A stretch of 64,000 nucleotides of DNA. Source: Struthidea cinerea. Taxonomy: Eukaryota; Chordata; Aves; Passeriformes; Corcoracidae. Positions 25,599 to 38,454 of the stretch are shown one piece after another. The notes beneath the pieces were generated by a model, which worked only from the letters and a program-made list of their open reading frames with translations, was not told the DNA's origin and ran no database searches. The position numbers and the translations under genes are program-made. The stretch is taken from the NCBI GenBank assembly GCA_013397865.1, contig VZTI01000933.1, positions 252,089-316,088 on the forward strand. The letters run 5' to 3'. The stretch's first letter is position 1. Each line of letters begins with the position of its first letter.

Positions 25599-28500
25599 AA
25601 CTTGGGGTTTTTTTTCAGCAAATTTAAAGGCTAAAGGTTTTCATTTTTTTCTCACAAAACAAGGACAAAATTTCCATCTTCACACCGGCGTGCAGTACTG
25701 GGAGGGTCTTTGGCCTTTCACACCCAGTGCTGCCAAGGTTGGAGCCCGATAGCTCATGTTTGATGTGATGGGGAGGGAGTGGAGCAGTGGCAGTGCAACA
25801 CAGGCTCTCCTCCTAGAAAGTGCTGAGCCAAGGATTTCAGGTGTTAGAGGTGACACAGTTAAGCCGCTGCTCTCGTTTGGGATTGCATTGGGAAGACTGG
25901 CACTGAATGTTTGTGCTCACTTCGTGAAACAGAAGAGTTGTCACTGAGGTGAGGCGGGCACTTAAAAAAACACTTTTGCCTTCTCTGTGGTTTCTGCACA
26001 GAAGGACATAAGTGCATTTCTTCTAAACATGAGTTCAACAGAATTTCCAATTTTTAGCTTGCTAGTGTGTACTTGCAGATAATGTAATGCTTTGTGTGGA
26101 TATAGCATCATCATCATCATAGTAACAAAATCAGGCCAAAACTATAACAGACTTTGCTTTTAAAATCACTTTCTGTTAGTTGGGCCATAGTAAATGGGTC
26201 TTAACAGTAACAGAAATAAGTACTCTAAGTAGTTTCTGGAAGTAGGGTGAGAAACTGTGTAGAATAAAAGTAACTATGTGTGAGGCTTTCATGTGCAGGG
26301 AATAAGGTTAAGATCAGTGAATAAATTGCTCTTGAAAAGCGGGACACAAATAGCTATCCAGAAAACTTGAATAATGATATTGTTTAAAATTTCTGAAGGT
26401 TCTATTTCTTTCATTGCAGAAGAAATTTTCTGTTTGGTCTAATCAGCACTTTCCAAAACTCAGCAAAGTTCAGAGGAGGACAAAAGTTGGAGTGTAATTA
26501 CATGAGGAATCTCCAAAAAAAGAGGTTTAAGAGCAGAACTATGAATTTTTAGAGGAGGCCTTTGGGTCTGAGCTGTTACAACATTTACAAGGGGTTTTAA
26601 TTCCCCTTCTTATTAAAATGAAAGGACATTGCTAAGATTCTCGAGGAGGAGAGAAGTTACTTGGGTAAAGGAACTGCTCGGGCTTGTTTCACAAGTATAG
26701 AACTCAGGCACCCTTCTACTGTTAGAGACAGCAGCTGGAGAGTGGTAATTAAATGCCTTTCTATACCTAATGGTAGCTGCCACTTCCCAGGTTCCTTTAT
26801 CACATCCCCTTATACAAGATGAGGATATAGAAGTAACAAAACACTTCTGTTGTGGTTTGTAAACATCAGCAGAGTTATTCAGGTGCCAAAACATAAATGC
26901 CAAAAGAAATTTAAGTTGCCGGAAGTTTCACTGCCTGTGTTCCACCTACTTGGCTATAAGGGCAGGGGTAAAGAAGTAGTTTCTCTGAAAACTCTGTTGA
27001 ACCTTCATCCACCTCTGAGCTATGATGGGTGTATTTTCATGTCCCCACTCTTTAGTGAAACAGCTTATAATATGATTGGTCAGATTTAGAACAAAATTTT
27101 TTTCTGAGAAAGTAAATAAGTGCCTTACATGAATTAATCGTGGCCTTGTGCCCTGGCTCCCAGTACTAACTGGCTTCACATCATGTGATGTGCAGTGGCT
27201 GGTTTTGCCTGTCTAGCTCTGCCACTCAGCTTGCCCGCATTCTGTCCATCGTGAACCCAGAAAGGAATACTTATGTGAAATCCATTTTTCCCACCCAAAG
27301 AGGCACAATGAGCTAGAGCTGAATATTTGCTCACCAGCTGAGAACTACCAAATCCATCTGTGTACACTTCCATTGTTAAGGGAAAACAACCCCCATCCTC
27401 TCCGTAAATGTCTGCTGTTATCTCTCCCTCTATAGAGAAGTCCTCTGGTGTTCAGTCCTGCTGCCTCCAAATTGCCAGCAGGAGAGAAATAAGTATCGTG
27501 GTGCTGCAGTAGCTGCCACATAGTTAAGATTTTCATTACAAGACTGATTTTCTTCCCAAGCCCTCTCTAAAATGCCTAATAGAAGTTGTTTCAGTATCAA
27601 ATTTGGCATGTGTGGTCTGTGACTGGTGAAATCACTATGTAAAAAAGTATGTTTGATTGAATAACTAGGTGTCAATCAACCCAGTGATCACTGCCTCCAC
27701 AATTTCACTGCAAAACAAGTGTGTCATAGAAATCATAAGCAATATTTATTAGAAGTGGCTTGGTGAGACATTCACTGAAGCGAAGTTGAACTGTTGGAAG
27801 GCAGATTTTTAGAATTATCATGTCAGATGAAAGCCTGCTGATAAGGGAATACTTTTTTTGCTTTTTAAATCTGGCATTGGCAAGTCTCACAAGGCTATTC
27901 CACCCTGCAGTGAGTTTCAGAGGCTGCCTGTGGCGCACAGAAAGGTGAAATACCAGAGTAGGAGGCATGGCAGAAAGCAGCTTTGATCTGCCACCTGAAT
28001 TTGTTTCTTGACAGATACTTTGTAAATCCCAAACAGGACTTTTTGTCCAGGTGCCTAGATCCCAAGTAAGAAACGTGCTTAACTTGGAAAGAAAAACTAT
28101 TCTCCTCAGATTTTCCCAAAAGCTCAAGGGCTTCATGTCAAGTGTGCTAACAAGAAGAGGCACTGGCTTTCAGGTCTGGCATGGCAGCACGTGCTTCCTT
28201 GCTCCTACTGTGTCCTGCATGCCCATCATTCATCCTGGTGTGACACGGTGGTGGGAAGGGTCTAAGTGTGGAGTTTGAGACCCACATGAAAACCTCTATC
28301 CCCTCAGGAGATCAAAGCTAACAGGAAATATGGTGTACCTTCCTTGGCTGCCCTCAGTTTTTCACTTGCTAGTGGTTGGTGCTTCTCCTCCCTGTTGATC
28401 TTTAATGCTGCTTTTCTAATCCCTTTGTCCAAATTACCTCCTGCACTTCTCATCTTCTCTCTGCCCCACCTCCCAACCAGGGAACAAAGGCAATGTCGTG

Positions 28501-29195
28501 GTTATCTCAGGATTTCTGTGTTTGTGGAAATCCACAGGCAGGGCAGTGAAACATCGATCAGATTTCCTGGACCCTTCTGGGCAGAGGAGAGAGACGTTAT
28601 CCAGTTCAGTATGAAAAAGGGAATGTGAATGTGCTGGTGGCAACTACTTTGGAGCTCAGGTTAGGGAGCTGTGTTCCATTTTCTAACTTTGTAAATGATC
28701 AATTCTCAATTTTTTTTTTTTTAATAAGAAAGCTAGGTGATGTTTAGTGCCTGTGCTAATCCTCCACAAACTCGTTTAAACCCAAATGATTTGCATTTAT
28801 TATTCTAATATTTGCCTTCAGTACTGTATGCAACTGAGGAGTCTTCTAATGGGTCAGTCTGCTAAGCAAGGCAGAATTATTACATGTGAGTTTGTTCTTT
28901 CTTTTGTCTTATTATATTTTCAAACAGCTCTTGGATCTGCTGTCTGACCTTCCATTTGTAATTATGAGTTTAATTAGCAGTGACTCACATTCCAGCCTCA
29001 TTTCTTGTTAACAAGCAGACTACATGTAGTTCAATAGCTGCGCAGATATTCTGAAACTCAGGTTTAGGAGAGCTTGTCTGACAAGAGGTTAAGAATCATG
29101 CAAGAAAAATAGTACATTAAAAAGGTATTCTATTTGTAAATTCAAAAGTTAAAATTTAAGATTTTATCAAATTGATCCTTAACATTTCCCCATGC

Positions 29196-29280
29196 TATAG
29201 ATGCCTTGAGAGGCATCTGTATTATATGCATTCACCGACGCCATACAAATACATAATATATCTGCTTTAAGATATATTAT
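29196..29280. repeat. Two adjacent stem-loops
   Basis: The first hairpin has the stem AGATGCCT (29199-29206) and AGGCATCT (29211-29218) closed by a TGAG tetraloop, extended outward by one G-T and two A-T pairs. The second has an 11-bp perfect stem, ATAATATATCT (29253-29263) with AGATATATTAT (29270-29280), and a 6-nt loop. Both lie within 85 bp. Pairing is read directly from the sequence; function is unknown. Confidence 0.75.
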
Positions 29281-31466
29281 TCTGTTGTTTCATGATTTGG
29301 GATTACCTTATTTTATTTTAATCCCCCAATTTCTTGTCTTTTGGTGACAGCTGGAGGTTTAGTGCGGCTTAGTTGGGGTGATGGGCTGGCACTTGGAAGA
29401 CTTGGGTGCAAATTCTTTTTCTACCACAAGCTTTGTTTGATGTTGGCAAGCTTAGCCTCCTGTCTTGGTTCTCTTTCTGTATAACACAGTAATGATATTT
29501 TCTTATATGGCATGTTGTCAGTTTAGCTGCTTTAGAGATGATGGCCGTAAATGACCATATTATACTAACACTGCAGGTATCAAAGAAAGATAGATTTTCT
29601 GGGTTGCATAGAAAACAGAAGCAATCTCAAAATATTTTAAAATAAAATAAGAAAAGTACTTGGAAGATGCCAGCCAGAGGAACATGAACAAACATTTCAT
29701 CTGCTGCAGTTAAGTGGATTTGATAGGGTTGGTGGCAAGAACCTCATCGGAATCCCTCTGAATTCACAGCAATTTTGTCTTGAAATTCCTCATGTTTGAA
29801 AACAGCCTTTGTCTTGTTAATATCATATGTGGCTTTTTAAATATTTCATTGGATTTTCTTTTGTTATGTTTAATTTGCACTGTGTTTTGCAGTGTCTGTG
29901 CAGCACCTCAGGCACGTTGGCAGGAGGCACGTATGAATGAGCATGATAAAAAATAATTATTGTGATTATTATTAAAGGCCTGTGAGCAAAAGCTTGAATC
30001 ATTAAATAACTAGATTAGGTCCCCCCATAAAAACGGAGGCTAAAAAAGAGTGTAAGACAGATGCAAGTGAATGAGCAAGAACTCAAAACTTTTCTCCTTT
30101 CCAGAACATTCCCTGTCTGGAGCAGAGGGGTGAAATTTCCTGGGAGATGCTGGGGGCAGCAGTGCTCAGGGGCAGAGCTTGCCAGCATTTGCCTTCAGGC
30201 TCTGCTCAGGACAAGTCACTGGGCTGCTGCCAGTGCTCCAGCTCCCATTGTTTGTCTTTTCATTTCGCTCCTATTGATGGTGCTGCCCGGTGGGTGCTGC
30301 CGGGAAAGCCACAGAGTCTGGAGCCTTTTGAAAAGCTTTCTGACTGTTGGCATATGCCTTTCAAGCACGGTTTCAAATGGATCCTAATTACTCCTGTAAT
30401 TGAACAAGCCAGCAAGCGTCTAAGTGCAAATATTTCCCAGGGACATTTTTCTGAGAAAAAAGAGCATGCACAGCTGAAAATCAAGCTTGCATTCCATCTC
30501 TCCAGTTGCCATTAAAAAATGTGGCGTATATTGGAGATCAATGGCAAACCAAGAGATTTGTGATTCCACACCTCTCCAACTTGACTTTTGAGACACCTAT
30601 ATCATAACATCTCTTCATTTGTTCTGGTTACTGAGAAGTTCTGTGACTGAGGTGGGTTGAGGCATTAAAATTCAGATGCATATACAGTTTAGAGAAGAAA
30701 ATGATTTGGATACGACATTAGCAAAATCTACCATCTGTGCAGGTAATAAAATCTTTATTATTTTTTTTCTTTTGCTTTGAAAGGATGAAAATCTAGCAAG
30801 AGTAGCAGCCCTCAAGACAGCCCATCAAAATGTACAAGGATTGGTTTAAATCTGATATTTGATACATAGTCTCTCCTCAGCTTGGACGGAGTCACCTTTT
30901 GGGTCAGATTGTCTCATATTAATATAAGTTATTCCCTGGCTGTCTGTAGAGAAGCTGTATGCTTTCTGCATGCATTAAATCCCGCTGGCCCCTGACTTAC
31001 ACCTTCCTTGTGGTAGGATGAGGTTTCTTTTTATTACATGGATAGCACTTATGACTTACTTTGTCACGTTATATTTTCTGTTTGACTCCTAAGGGATAAA
31101 CAATACATAACACAGTAATAGAAGATTTTTGCTCAATAGGATACTTATATTTCTATTATTTTTCTCTCAAGAAGCTGATTTAATGTCTTATGTGAACTGA
31201 TAATATGATCTAATATAGCAGGATATTAAAAAGGCAAAATAATTATTACTATAGCAAATCAAACAGAAATGGCCTTAAAGCTTCAGATGTCTCTTAACTG
31301 CTCAATCCATCATCTCTGAAGACAAAAACAGGACTAAGAAGAAAAACTCCATAGTGAATTCTTATTTGGAAATGATTCTATGTCTGAACAACCATTAAAG
31401 ATGCTGGCCGGTGGGGATGTTTTTCCACTTTTTCAGGCAGATATCTTAATGCACAACAGCTGCCTG

Positions 31467-31502
31467 CAAACCAAATCAAACCAATCCAAACCAAATCAAA
31501 CC
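31467..31502. repeat. 10-bp tandem repeat (CAAACCAAAT)n
   Basis: About 3.6 copies of a 10-bp unit: CAAACCAAAT, CAAACCAATC, CAAACCAAAT, CAAACC. It lies about 95 bp upstream of the CR1 tail, so it may be simple sequence grown inside or next to that old element. Confidence 0.85.
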
Positions 31503-31595
31503 CCCTGTAACATAACTTGTATTTTATATGGTTTAACTGTACTGGTCAGAGTCATTAGTGTAACAGTGGGCCCTATTATAGAAGTCATGCATGTT

Positions 31596-31625
31596 ATTCT
31601 ATGATTCCATGATTCTGTGATTCTG
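31596..31625 (+). mobile_element. CR1 LINE 3' tail
   Basis: Nearly four copies of an 8-bp unit (ATTCTATG, ATTCCATG, ATTCTGTG, ATTCTG) match the characteristic terminal repeat of chicken-repeat-1 retrotransposons, which lack a poly-A tail. The preceding 200 bp do not clearly match the CR1 3' untranslated region by eye, so only the tail is claimed. Orientation is +. Confidence 0.65.
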
Positions 31626-32875
31626 TTTCAGGGTAATACAGTGAATATTACTGCGAAGGTTTCCAAATTGCCAGAAGGTCTCTCTGAGAGCATTCCTGAA
31701 GCCAGAACAAGTACACTGTATTCACAAAACTACCAACAGTTAGTAAACACTTAATCACAGTAAGTTCATTCGTGCAAAACCATGAGATGAAGTTGAAAGT
31801 CACTGTAGTCACTCATAAGAAGTAGAACTTGTACCTGTTTTTTTAATTGTTATCAGCTCAGACAGGACACACATAGGCTTCCTACTCTGCTAAGCTCTTG
31901 AAATATTTTGGGAAATGCTTCATTTGTTCATGTGAAAAAACTGTCTTCTCACCTTGCACAATTCATCACCCACATCCCCACATGAGCAGGGGTTCTGTCA
32001 TTTTTGTACCATGATTGTTCAGCATCAGATTTTCTCACTCACCGGACAGCAAGGGTAATTGTTCCAACTTCTGCTCTGGACAGTGGAACTTCAGTCAAGG
32101 GATGACCGCTTTCTGCAGTGACAAATCATGCAAACTAAATTTACTGGTGTTGTGGGGAGGATTTATTGTTGCTTCTTGATTCTTTTTATCTCATGCATTT
32201 GCACGATTCCCATACATTTATAGTATGTAGGGTTAGCTAGTCAAATGGTTGCACTACCCTTTAAAATTTAAAGAGAATGCCTTTGGTTTTCTAAGTCCTG
32301 AAAGAGCTCTTGCAGAAACTCTTGCAGCTGTTTATAATTTCTTTTAATAGTTCCTCATGTTAAGATAGTTTGCATTCGTGTCTTTGATATGGTATCTTTC
32401 AGGAATTGCCAGCTCTTCTGTATCCTTTATCCTTTAAAGCAGCACCCCAAGAGGCTTTCTCCTCTAGTTCTTGACGTTTGTTAAGTCTGGTCTTTTGAAA
32501 TGTATTATTTTTATGTTGTTAATCTTGTTTGGGTTTTTCTTCTGCCTCAGGATATTGAGCTCCAACATCTTGCAAACACTTTTAATCTGGATACTTTTCT
32601 CTTTGACATTTCCATTCAAATCTATCAGATCTAAAATAGCCACTCCCCTCGTGAATGTCTCCATGATAGAAGATCATTCATTCTCACACCTGACACATTA
32701 AGTGATATATAGGATGAGATTTCATCTGCTGAAAAACAAGTTGTTCCAGTACATTCTAAAATATTTATCGACCATCTTGCCATGAAGTAGAAATCTGTAA
32801 ACTTGCCATTTAAAGAAAAGGCTTTAAAAATTGAATATCTTTATAAAGAGATTTAGAAACTATTCCTGATGATGT

Positions 32876-32935
32876 AAAAAAAACCCAAAACCAAACAAAG
32901 CCACAAACCAAACTAAACAAAAAGCCCAGCAAAGC
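32876..32935. repeat. A/C-rich low-complexity tract
   Basis: Irregular CAAA, CCAAA and ACCAAAC units with no T for most of its length. It resembles the tract at 49635-49770. Confidence 0.8.
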
Positions 32936-34165
32936 ATTTTTAATCAATTCAGGTTATGGATGTTTAGGGGAGAAAGGAACTTATTTTTCTTGGGAACTAA
33001 GATACTACTGTTTATTGCCATAGGTGCTTTCCTCTCAGTTCTTATGTTGCAAAATATCTTCTGGAGAGAAAGAAAACTTTTCTGGAATAGTTCTGTGTTG
33101 CTAAGAGAAGGGTTGCGGGTATTGTTTCTGTTTCCTGGGCTCATCTGCCTTACTGAGCAATGTTCTCTTCTTCTGTGTGTGTGCCCCCTTTATAATATAA
33201 TACAGGAGTGTTTCCAGACTCATCTGGAGATGAGGGAGAGAACGGTGTTGCCTCAGAAAAGCTGTTTTGATAAAGCTGAGAAAGTTTGTTGCATTTAAAG
33301 AAATGTGATCACAGGCATTGAAGTTGTTTGCCTTCTAAACCATTAAAACCAGAGAATGTGCCACTGATTTAATTTAATTATTTATGAATAGTCATGTCTA
33401 TCTAGAATAGAAAACCATCAGTCAGAATGGGGTGGATGTTATATACTGTATTTCTTGCATATGGCAATAATGCAATTTCCAAGCTCATATTTCACAGTAT
33501 GTAATTAGGCTGCCCAAATAAAGTAATTAATCTCAATATAATGAACAGCCAGTTGTTTTTGATGTGCTTTTTTGGTGCTTTCTAGTATGAGGTTCAGTAT
33601 TCAGGGAGACTTGTGTTGAGGGTGAGGAGAAAGGGAGGACAAAGGGTAAGGTCTCTCTTCCTGTTTACCTTCCCATACATCAGGATGAGATGGGAAGTGC
33701 ACCACACACCGTGTGCTCGGTCTGGGTCCTCTGAGAAACAGCAAGTGTGCCTCCAGACTTCAAAATGTGCGTATGTAATGCACGCACTTTAGACATCAGT
33801 GATAACTGATGAATGCTGTATGTGCTTTCAGTATTAATGAAGAGCCCTATATTTGGATTTCCCAGGAGTATGCAGCACGTGCTCTGGCAATCAAGGTGCC
33901 TCTTCAGAGACCTTCTGTTTTCTTCTCTTCCTTCTGTCAACAGCGATAGCTTCTGCTTGACTCCCTGTGGTAAGGGAAGGGTGTGAAGCTGTTTTCCAGC
34001 ATCACATTGTACTTTTGACAGATCTGAATTCTTCCAGCCCCTCCACCCCAGCTATGAGACTGCTGACATGCAGCAGCTCCTGATAAACCAAAACGTAATA
34101 AAGAGTTGTGTAGGACCTTATTCCACACTGGGATTTCATGGACTTTAATGATATCCTAACAGTCA

Positions 34166-34530
34166 TTGTATAAAGTACCACTAACCCCGAGTAAAGACTT
34201 TATAAGCCAGCACCAAGAAGCCAAGCTTATCTGTTCCCCACTCTATTTAATTAAAAAGCTGCTCTTTGTCATCCGAGCGCAAAACAGAACGGCAGCGTTA
34301 TCAGCACTTAAAACAGCAGTGGAAAAGGAAGAAAGCAATTTCTTCCCTCTCGATCTTAATCATTAATCTTCATTAGGATTTTTAGCTTCTGAATGTGAGC
34401 GGTAGAAGACATCAGCGGAGCAAACAATTTAAAGTGCATCTGTAGATATAATAGGCAGTTTGTTATTTTCATTATGGGTAAAAGCATGTGTCAGTTGCCA
34501 GATGTGTTTGATTCAGACAATATGATTTTC
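34166..34530. promoter_or_regulatory. Candidate intronic enhancer-like block
   Basis: This block has the look of conserved non-coding DNA: TTAATTAA at 34247-34254, three ATTA cores packed in 34357-34375, a GATA-type CTTATCTG just before, an ACAAAG-type site on the opposite strand, two E-boxes (CAGTTG, CAGATG) near 34493-34505, and retained CpGs (GAGCGC, GGCAGCG, AGCGGTAG) in a CpG-poor intron. There is no coding potential. Function and conservation are inferred, not seen. Confidence 0.3.
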
Positions 34531-37500
34531 ATGCCAACTTTATGATATGTTTGATTTAGGTGAAGTGGCTAAAACCTGCTGTTGGGACCGAGGTGCTGTT
34601 AAACACCAGCTGCAGTTTTTATTTTAATTAATAATTTAAGGAGTAGAATACCTTTCTTTAATTAACATGTTCACCCTTCGAGCTACTCAGAGAAAGGCCA
34701 CAGTGGCAAAGTGGTTTAAAAGTAAAGCAAGAAAATACTCAAAGGTAGTCCAAACAGGAGTATTTTTTCTTCCAAACATGCTCTTGAGATGTTTTCACCT
34801 TTTCTTTGCATTTTCATTTCCTGCTCGCTGTTGAATGGAATATGGAGTATGGATAAAGGATCCAGGATGACCCAGATTTTTTAGCAGGTCTGGTTATTCT
34901 GGATTTGCAGGATGAACAGCAACTGCTCATAGCTGCTCTGAATCCCTTTCCAGATTTTTAACTGAATCTGCCAATGTTGTACAGATGTGCTGTTGTGCCA
35001 AATCTTTCCTTGATCTGTTCTGAAAATCTGCCCAGTCATGTAGCAGTTTAAATGTGGATCTGAGCATACAAATTAAAGCTCCAGATTTTGAAAACCTGGG
35101 CCTGCATCTGAAAAGAGACTCTAATGTGTTAGACACTCTGAATGTCTCTTTGTCAGTCTGATACTTTTCATTGTTAAATTGCAGACATGGTGGGCAAACT
35201 GGGTAATATCTCAGGGTTATTAAGTTTCTAGAAATATGGAAAAATGGGGTGGTGAAAAGGGGTTCTGTAAACAGCCCTTGTAAATACAGAGGAAAGACTG
35301 CCCTCTGGCTTCGTCCCTTAATTAGACATCAGATGAATTCGTATGCAATCATAAATGTTCAGCCATGAGAGAAACTTCATCCAGGGATCACAAACTATGG
35401 GGCCCCAGTGGATCCAGCTTTGAGATGCAAATGCTCAGAAACTGGTTTCCATTGCTACCACTATTAATAGAATTGTTTATTACACTATTTTTTGGTTTTG
35501 AAAACATTTCAAGCAAAACAAACATAACTTGTACAGTAAAGGACCATCATGGTTTCTTTACAACGTGATAACAATTCAGAGAACATGGGACATCCAGAAA
35601 GAAAAAATAAATTACGAATAAGCACCAAAATAAAAAAGAATGCTAGCTAATGGAAAGATTCAGCAACCTAAGTGACTTATGCTTTTATTGCCTGGAGGAT
35701 GTTTGGAGAGGAGAAGGGTTGGAAGTATAGTTAGAAACACTGGACTGGCAATCAGGAAATGTTTAGCTTATTTCTAGATGTTCAACAGATTTCTTTATGT
35801 GCAGTGCTGGAGTAGAGCCAGTGTCAGCTCTAGGCAAAATGAACTTTTAGGGTCCAGTGACAAGTCAAGTCACACTCACACAGATCACTGCGGATGATTG
35901 GAGTTGCTGAGGTGGTCCTGAGGGCATAATTTAGAAATAGCAATGGATAGGAATACCCAGAGGTCTAATTTTGTTTACAGAAGAACCTGTTTTACTGATT
36001 ATGATGAGAATCCAGTTTGATTTTTGGATCCAAATTTGCGTCTCACAGCCAGAAATAACGTTAAGTCCTTTTTTGAAAATGGGCACGATTCCTAAATAAA
36101 CTGCTGGAAGATACTGAGAACTTATGTGAGCAATGGGACACAGCCTGCTTGTATTGGGTTTTGTCCGACATCCTCCACGCTTTGACTTCAGCAAAAGTGC
36201 TGCAGATTGTTCTGAGATCAGTAAAGCAGAAATGAAATTTCAAGTACTGGTAAGAGAATGTATTTCTGCTGCATCTCAGATGCTAAAAGTACACAAAGCC
36301 TCCAAATGTTTTACCAATACAATGTGTGTAGCTAGTAATTAATGACTACTAAAATCATAAACATGACAGTGTATCATTTATTAGTGGCTTGCCTCTCTTT
36401 GCGTTTCAGTGGGTTTACATTCTGTTTGTTCCCTTCTTTTAAAACTTAATCATGCAGTAGCTCTGCAGGAAGAGTCCCGGTGAAAACACTCAATCTGCAG
36501 GGAAGTCGTTGCTGTATCAGGAGTTAAGAAAACATTTTGGTTTAGTTTACTTATCTTTCCCTTTGCATTTAGGAACAGAGGCTGCTGGAAGTCGTTTGAA
36601 AGAAATAAAATCTGTTTGGAGGCTGTACAAGTTCAGTGCTTCGTGTATATATGATCTGTCAGTTTTGTTTTTCATTTTTCTTACTGTTTGTGCTTTAGTC
36701 TCCAGTCCTGGAAACCTTGAGGATGTGCTTTTGTGTTCATGACTAGTTTCACTGATCTCAGCAGTACTGCTCCACCTGTTGAGTCTGTTAGGTAGCCTCC
36801 AAAGGAAGTTTCTTTGGGGCAGTAGGGGAGAGAGGGTCCTGATCCTGCACGGGGTGGGTGACAGAACTGTTGCCATCGCACGTGGCATGCAGGACGTGTA
36901 GCAAACCCCTTCCTCCTGGGCCAGAAATAAAGCTGGCTTTAGCTTCCTTTCCCTAGAACTGAATGTTACATTTCACTTTTGGTTGCACCTAGTGTAGGGC
37001 AGTGAGTCCCAATCCAGTCAGAGTCTCAGAGATGCCACCACACTGGCAGTGGTGACCATCATGATCATGAAAAAAGCTGCTGCAGTGCCATTACCTGCTG
37101 AGGAGTTCAATCACTATTTGTTTTAACTATAGTAAGAGTAGGTGGTTGACATAGCAACGTGTTCTGTGACATGTGACAATTGATTGGTTTTGCCACTGGA
37201 GGAAAGTCCCTGCTTCTTTGAAATCCTGTGCAGCAGCTGTTGCTGCCCCACTGATGAAGACAAGAGCAGGCACAGCCCTGACTGCACTGTTTGTCTCCTC
37301 CTGTGATTTGGAAAGGTTCAGTCCTGCTGTGAAGGGCTGCAACTCCACTGATTCAGTGTCGTTTAATCTGTCAATACTTACGGCTTCCCTTGTAGAAACT
37401 CCCATGAGGCTTTTTCTGTTAAGTCTTTTGTTTAAAGTGGATGGTATTTTTCATGGAGAGCAGGTAAAATGAGTTTCATATGAACTATAGACAGTATATA

Positions 37501-38072
37501 TTTGCTGGGGAAGGACTTGACCCAGAAAAGTGTGTACTAAGCATGCAAGTACTGCTGCTGATCTCTGCTGGACTCCCTCTGTTGCTAAAGTTAAATTTTT
37601 TTTGAGAGTGTTTGGTGAAGAAACCTGTTGCTCTGCACATCACTGCACTGAGACAGGATTAAGAGCATTTAAAGTGACTTGCAGTGAAATGGAGCAATGG
37701 AGAATTTGATCATGTCACTATAGAGAGGTTGACAATTTAAGGATTGATTTAAGAGCTCAGCTTAATTATTCATAATTTCAAAGAAAATCACAGATGCCGA
37801 AATTAAAATCATGGACCCAATTATTCTGAAGTCTAAGGTTATAAGATAAACTTGTTTTCATTTTAATATTCTCTGCGCTAAGGCTACTGCCATTCTAAGG
37901 ATACCTTGAACAGTTTTATTGTCCCCACTAAGAATAATCTTTAAAGTAGTCCATCTTTTAGTTTATGTATGTCCAGTTTAACACACACTAATAACATTCC
38001 TACATGTACCTGGAACAAACATTGAAAATCTACCAAAATATGTCATAATACTTTTTTTAAAAGTATATTTAC

Positions 38073-38454
38073 TGTCGCTGTTACGTCCGAGGCGCATAAA
38101 GAAAACGACACCGAGTCCAGGCTCATGAACAAGTGGAAGCCGAAGCCGAAGCTTTTCTTTAATAATTTTCTGACTACTATATAGGATAGATCGCAAAAAG
38201 TGTGTTGAGTGGCAATAGGTAATTGGTTCCTCGGCCATCCACCCCTTGAGAGGATTGGCCAAGACCTAAGATACCTATTCCAAAATATTTTCAAAGTCAA
38301 AGCCATAACAATCTTGCAAAACAGCTTGCAGGTCCAAGAAGTTTATGAAACTGTGACCTTGTTTAAGATAGTTTACACAGGAAAGACAGTCTTCTCACAG
38401 AATATTGAGAAAAGGCTGAAGAATTTCTCCACTTCTAGCTTTTTAGCACCTACA
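38073..38454 (-). mobile_element. Solo LTR-like element of an endogenous retrovirus
   Basis: Read on the minus strand, this 382-bp unit starts TGT and ends ACA and is flanked by the same 7 bp, TATTTAC, at 38066-38072 and 38455-38461. Inside, in LTR order, are CCAAT-type boxes (near 38221 and 38254), a TATA-like CTATATAGT (38176-38184), an ATTAAA polyadenylation signal (38158-38163) and a CpG-rich 3' portion like a U5. A nested TGTTA/TAACA pair at 38079/38310 offers a shorter alternative. A polypurine-like run on the minus strand at 38527-38538 would instead extend it upstream. No gag, pol or env coding was seen beside it. A 7-bp duplication is longer than the usual 4-6, so the boundaries are tentative. 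Confidence 0.6.
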
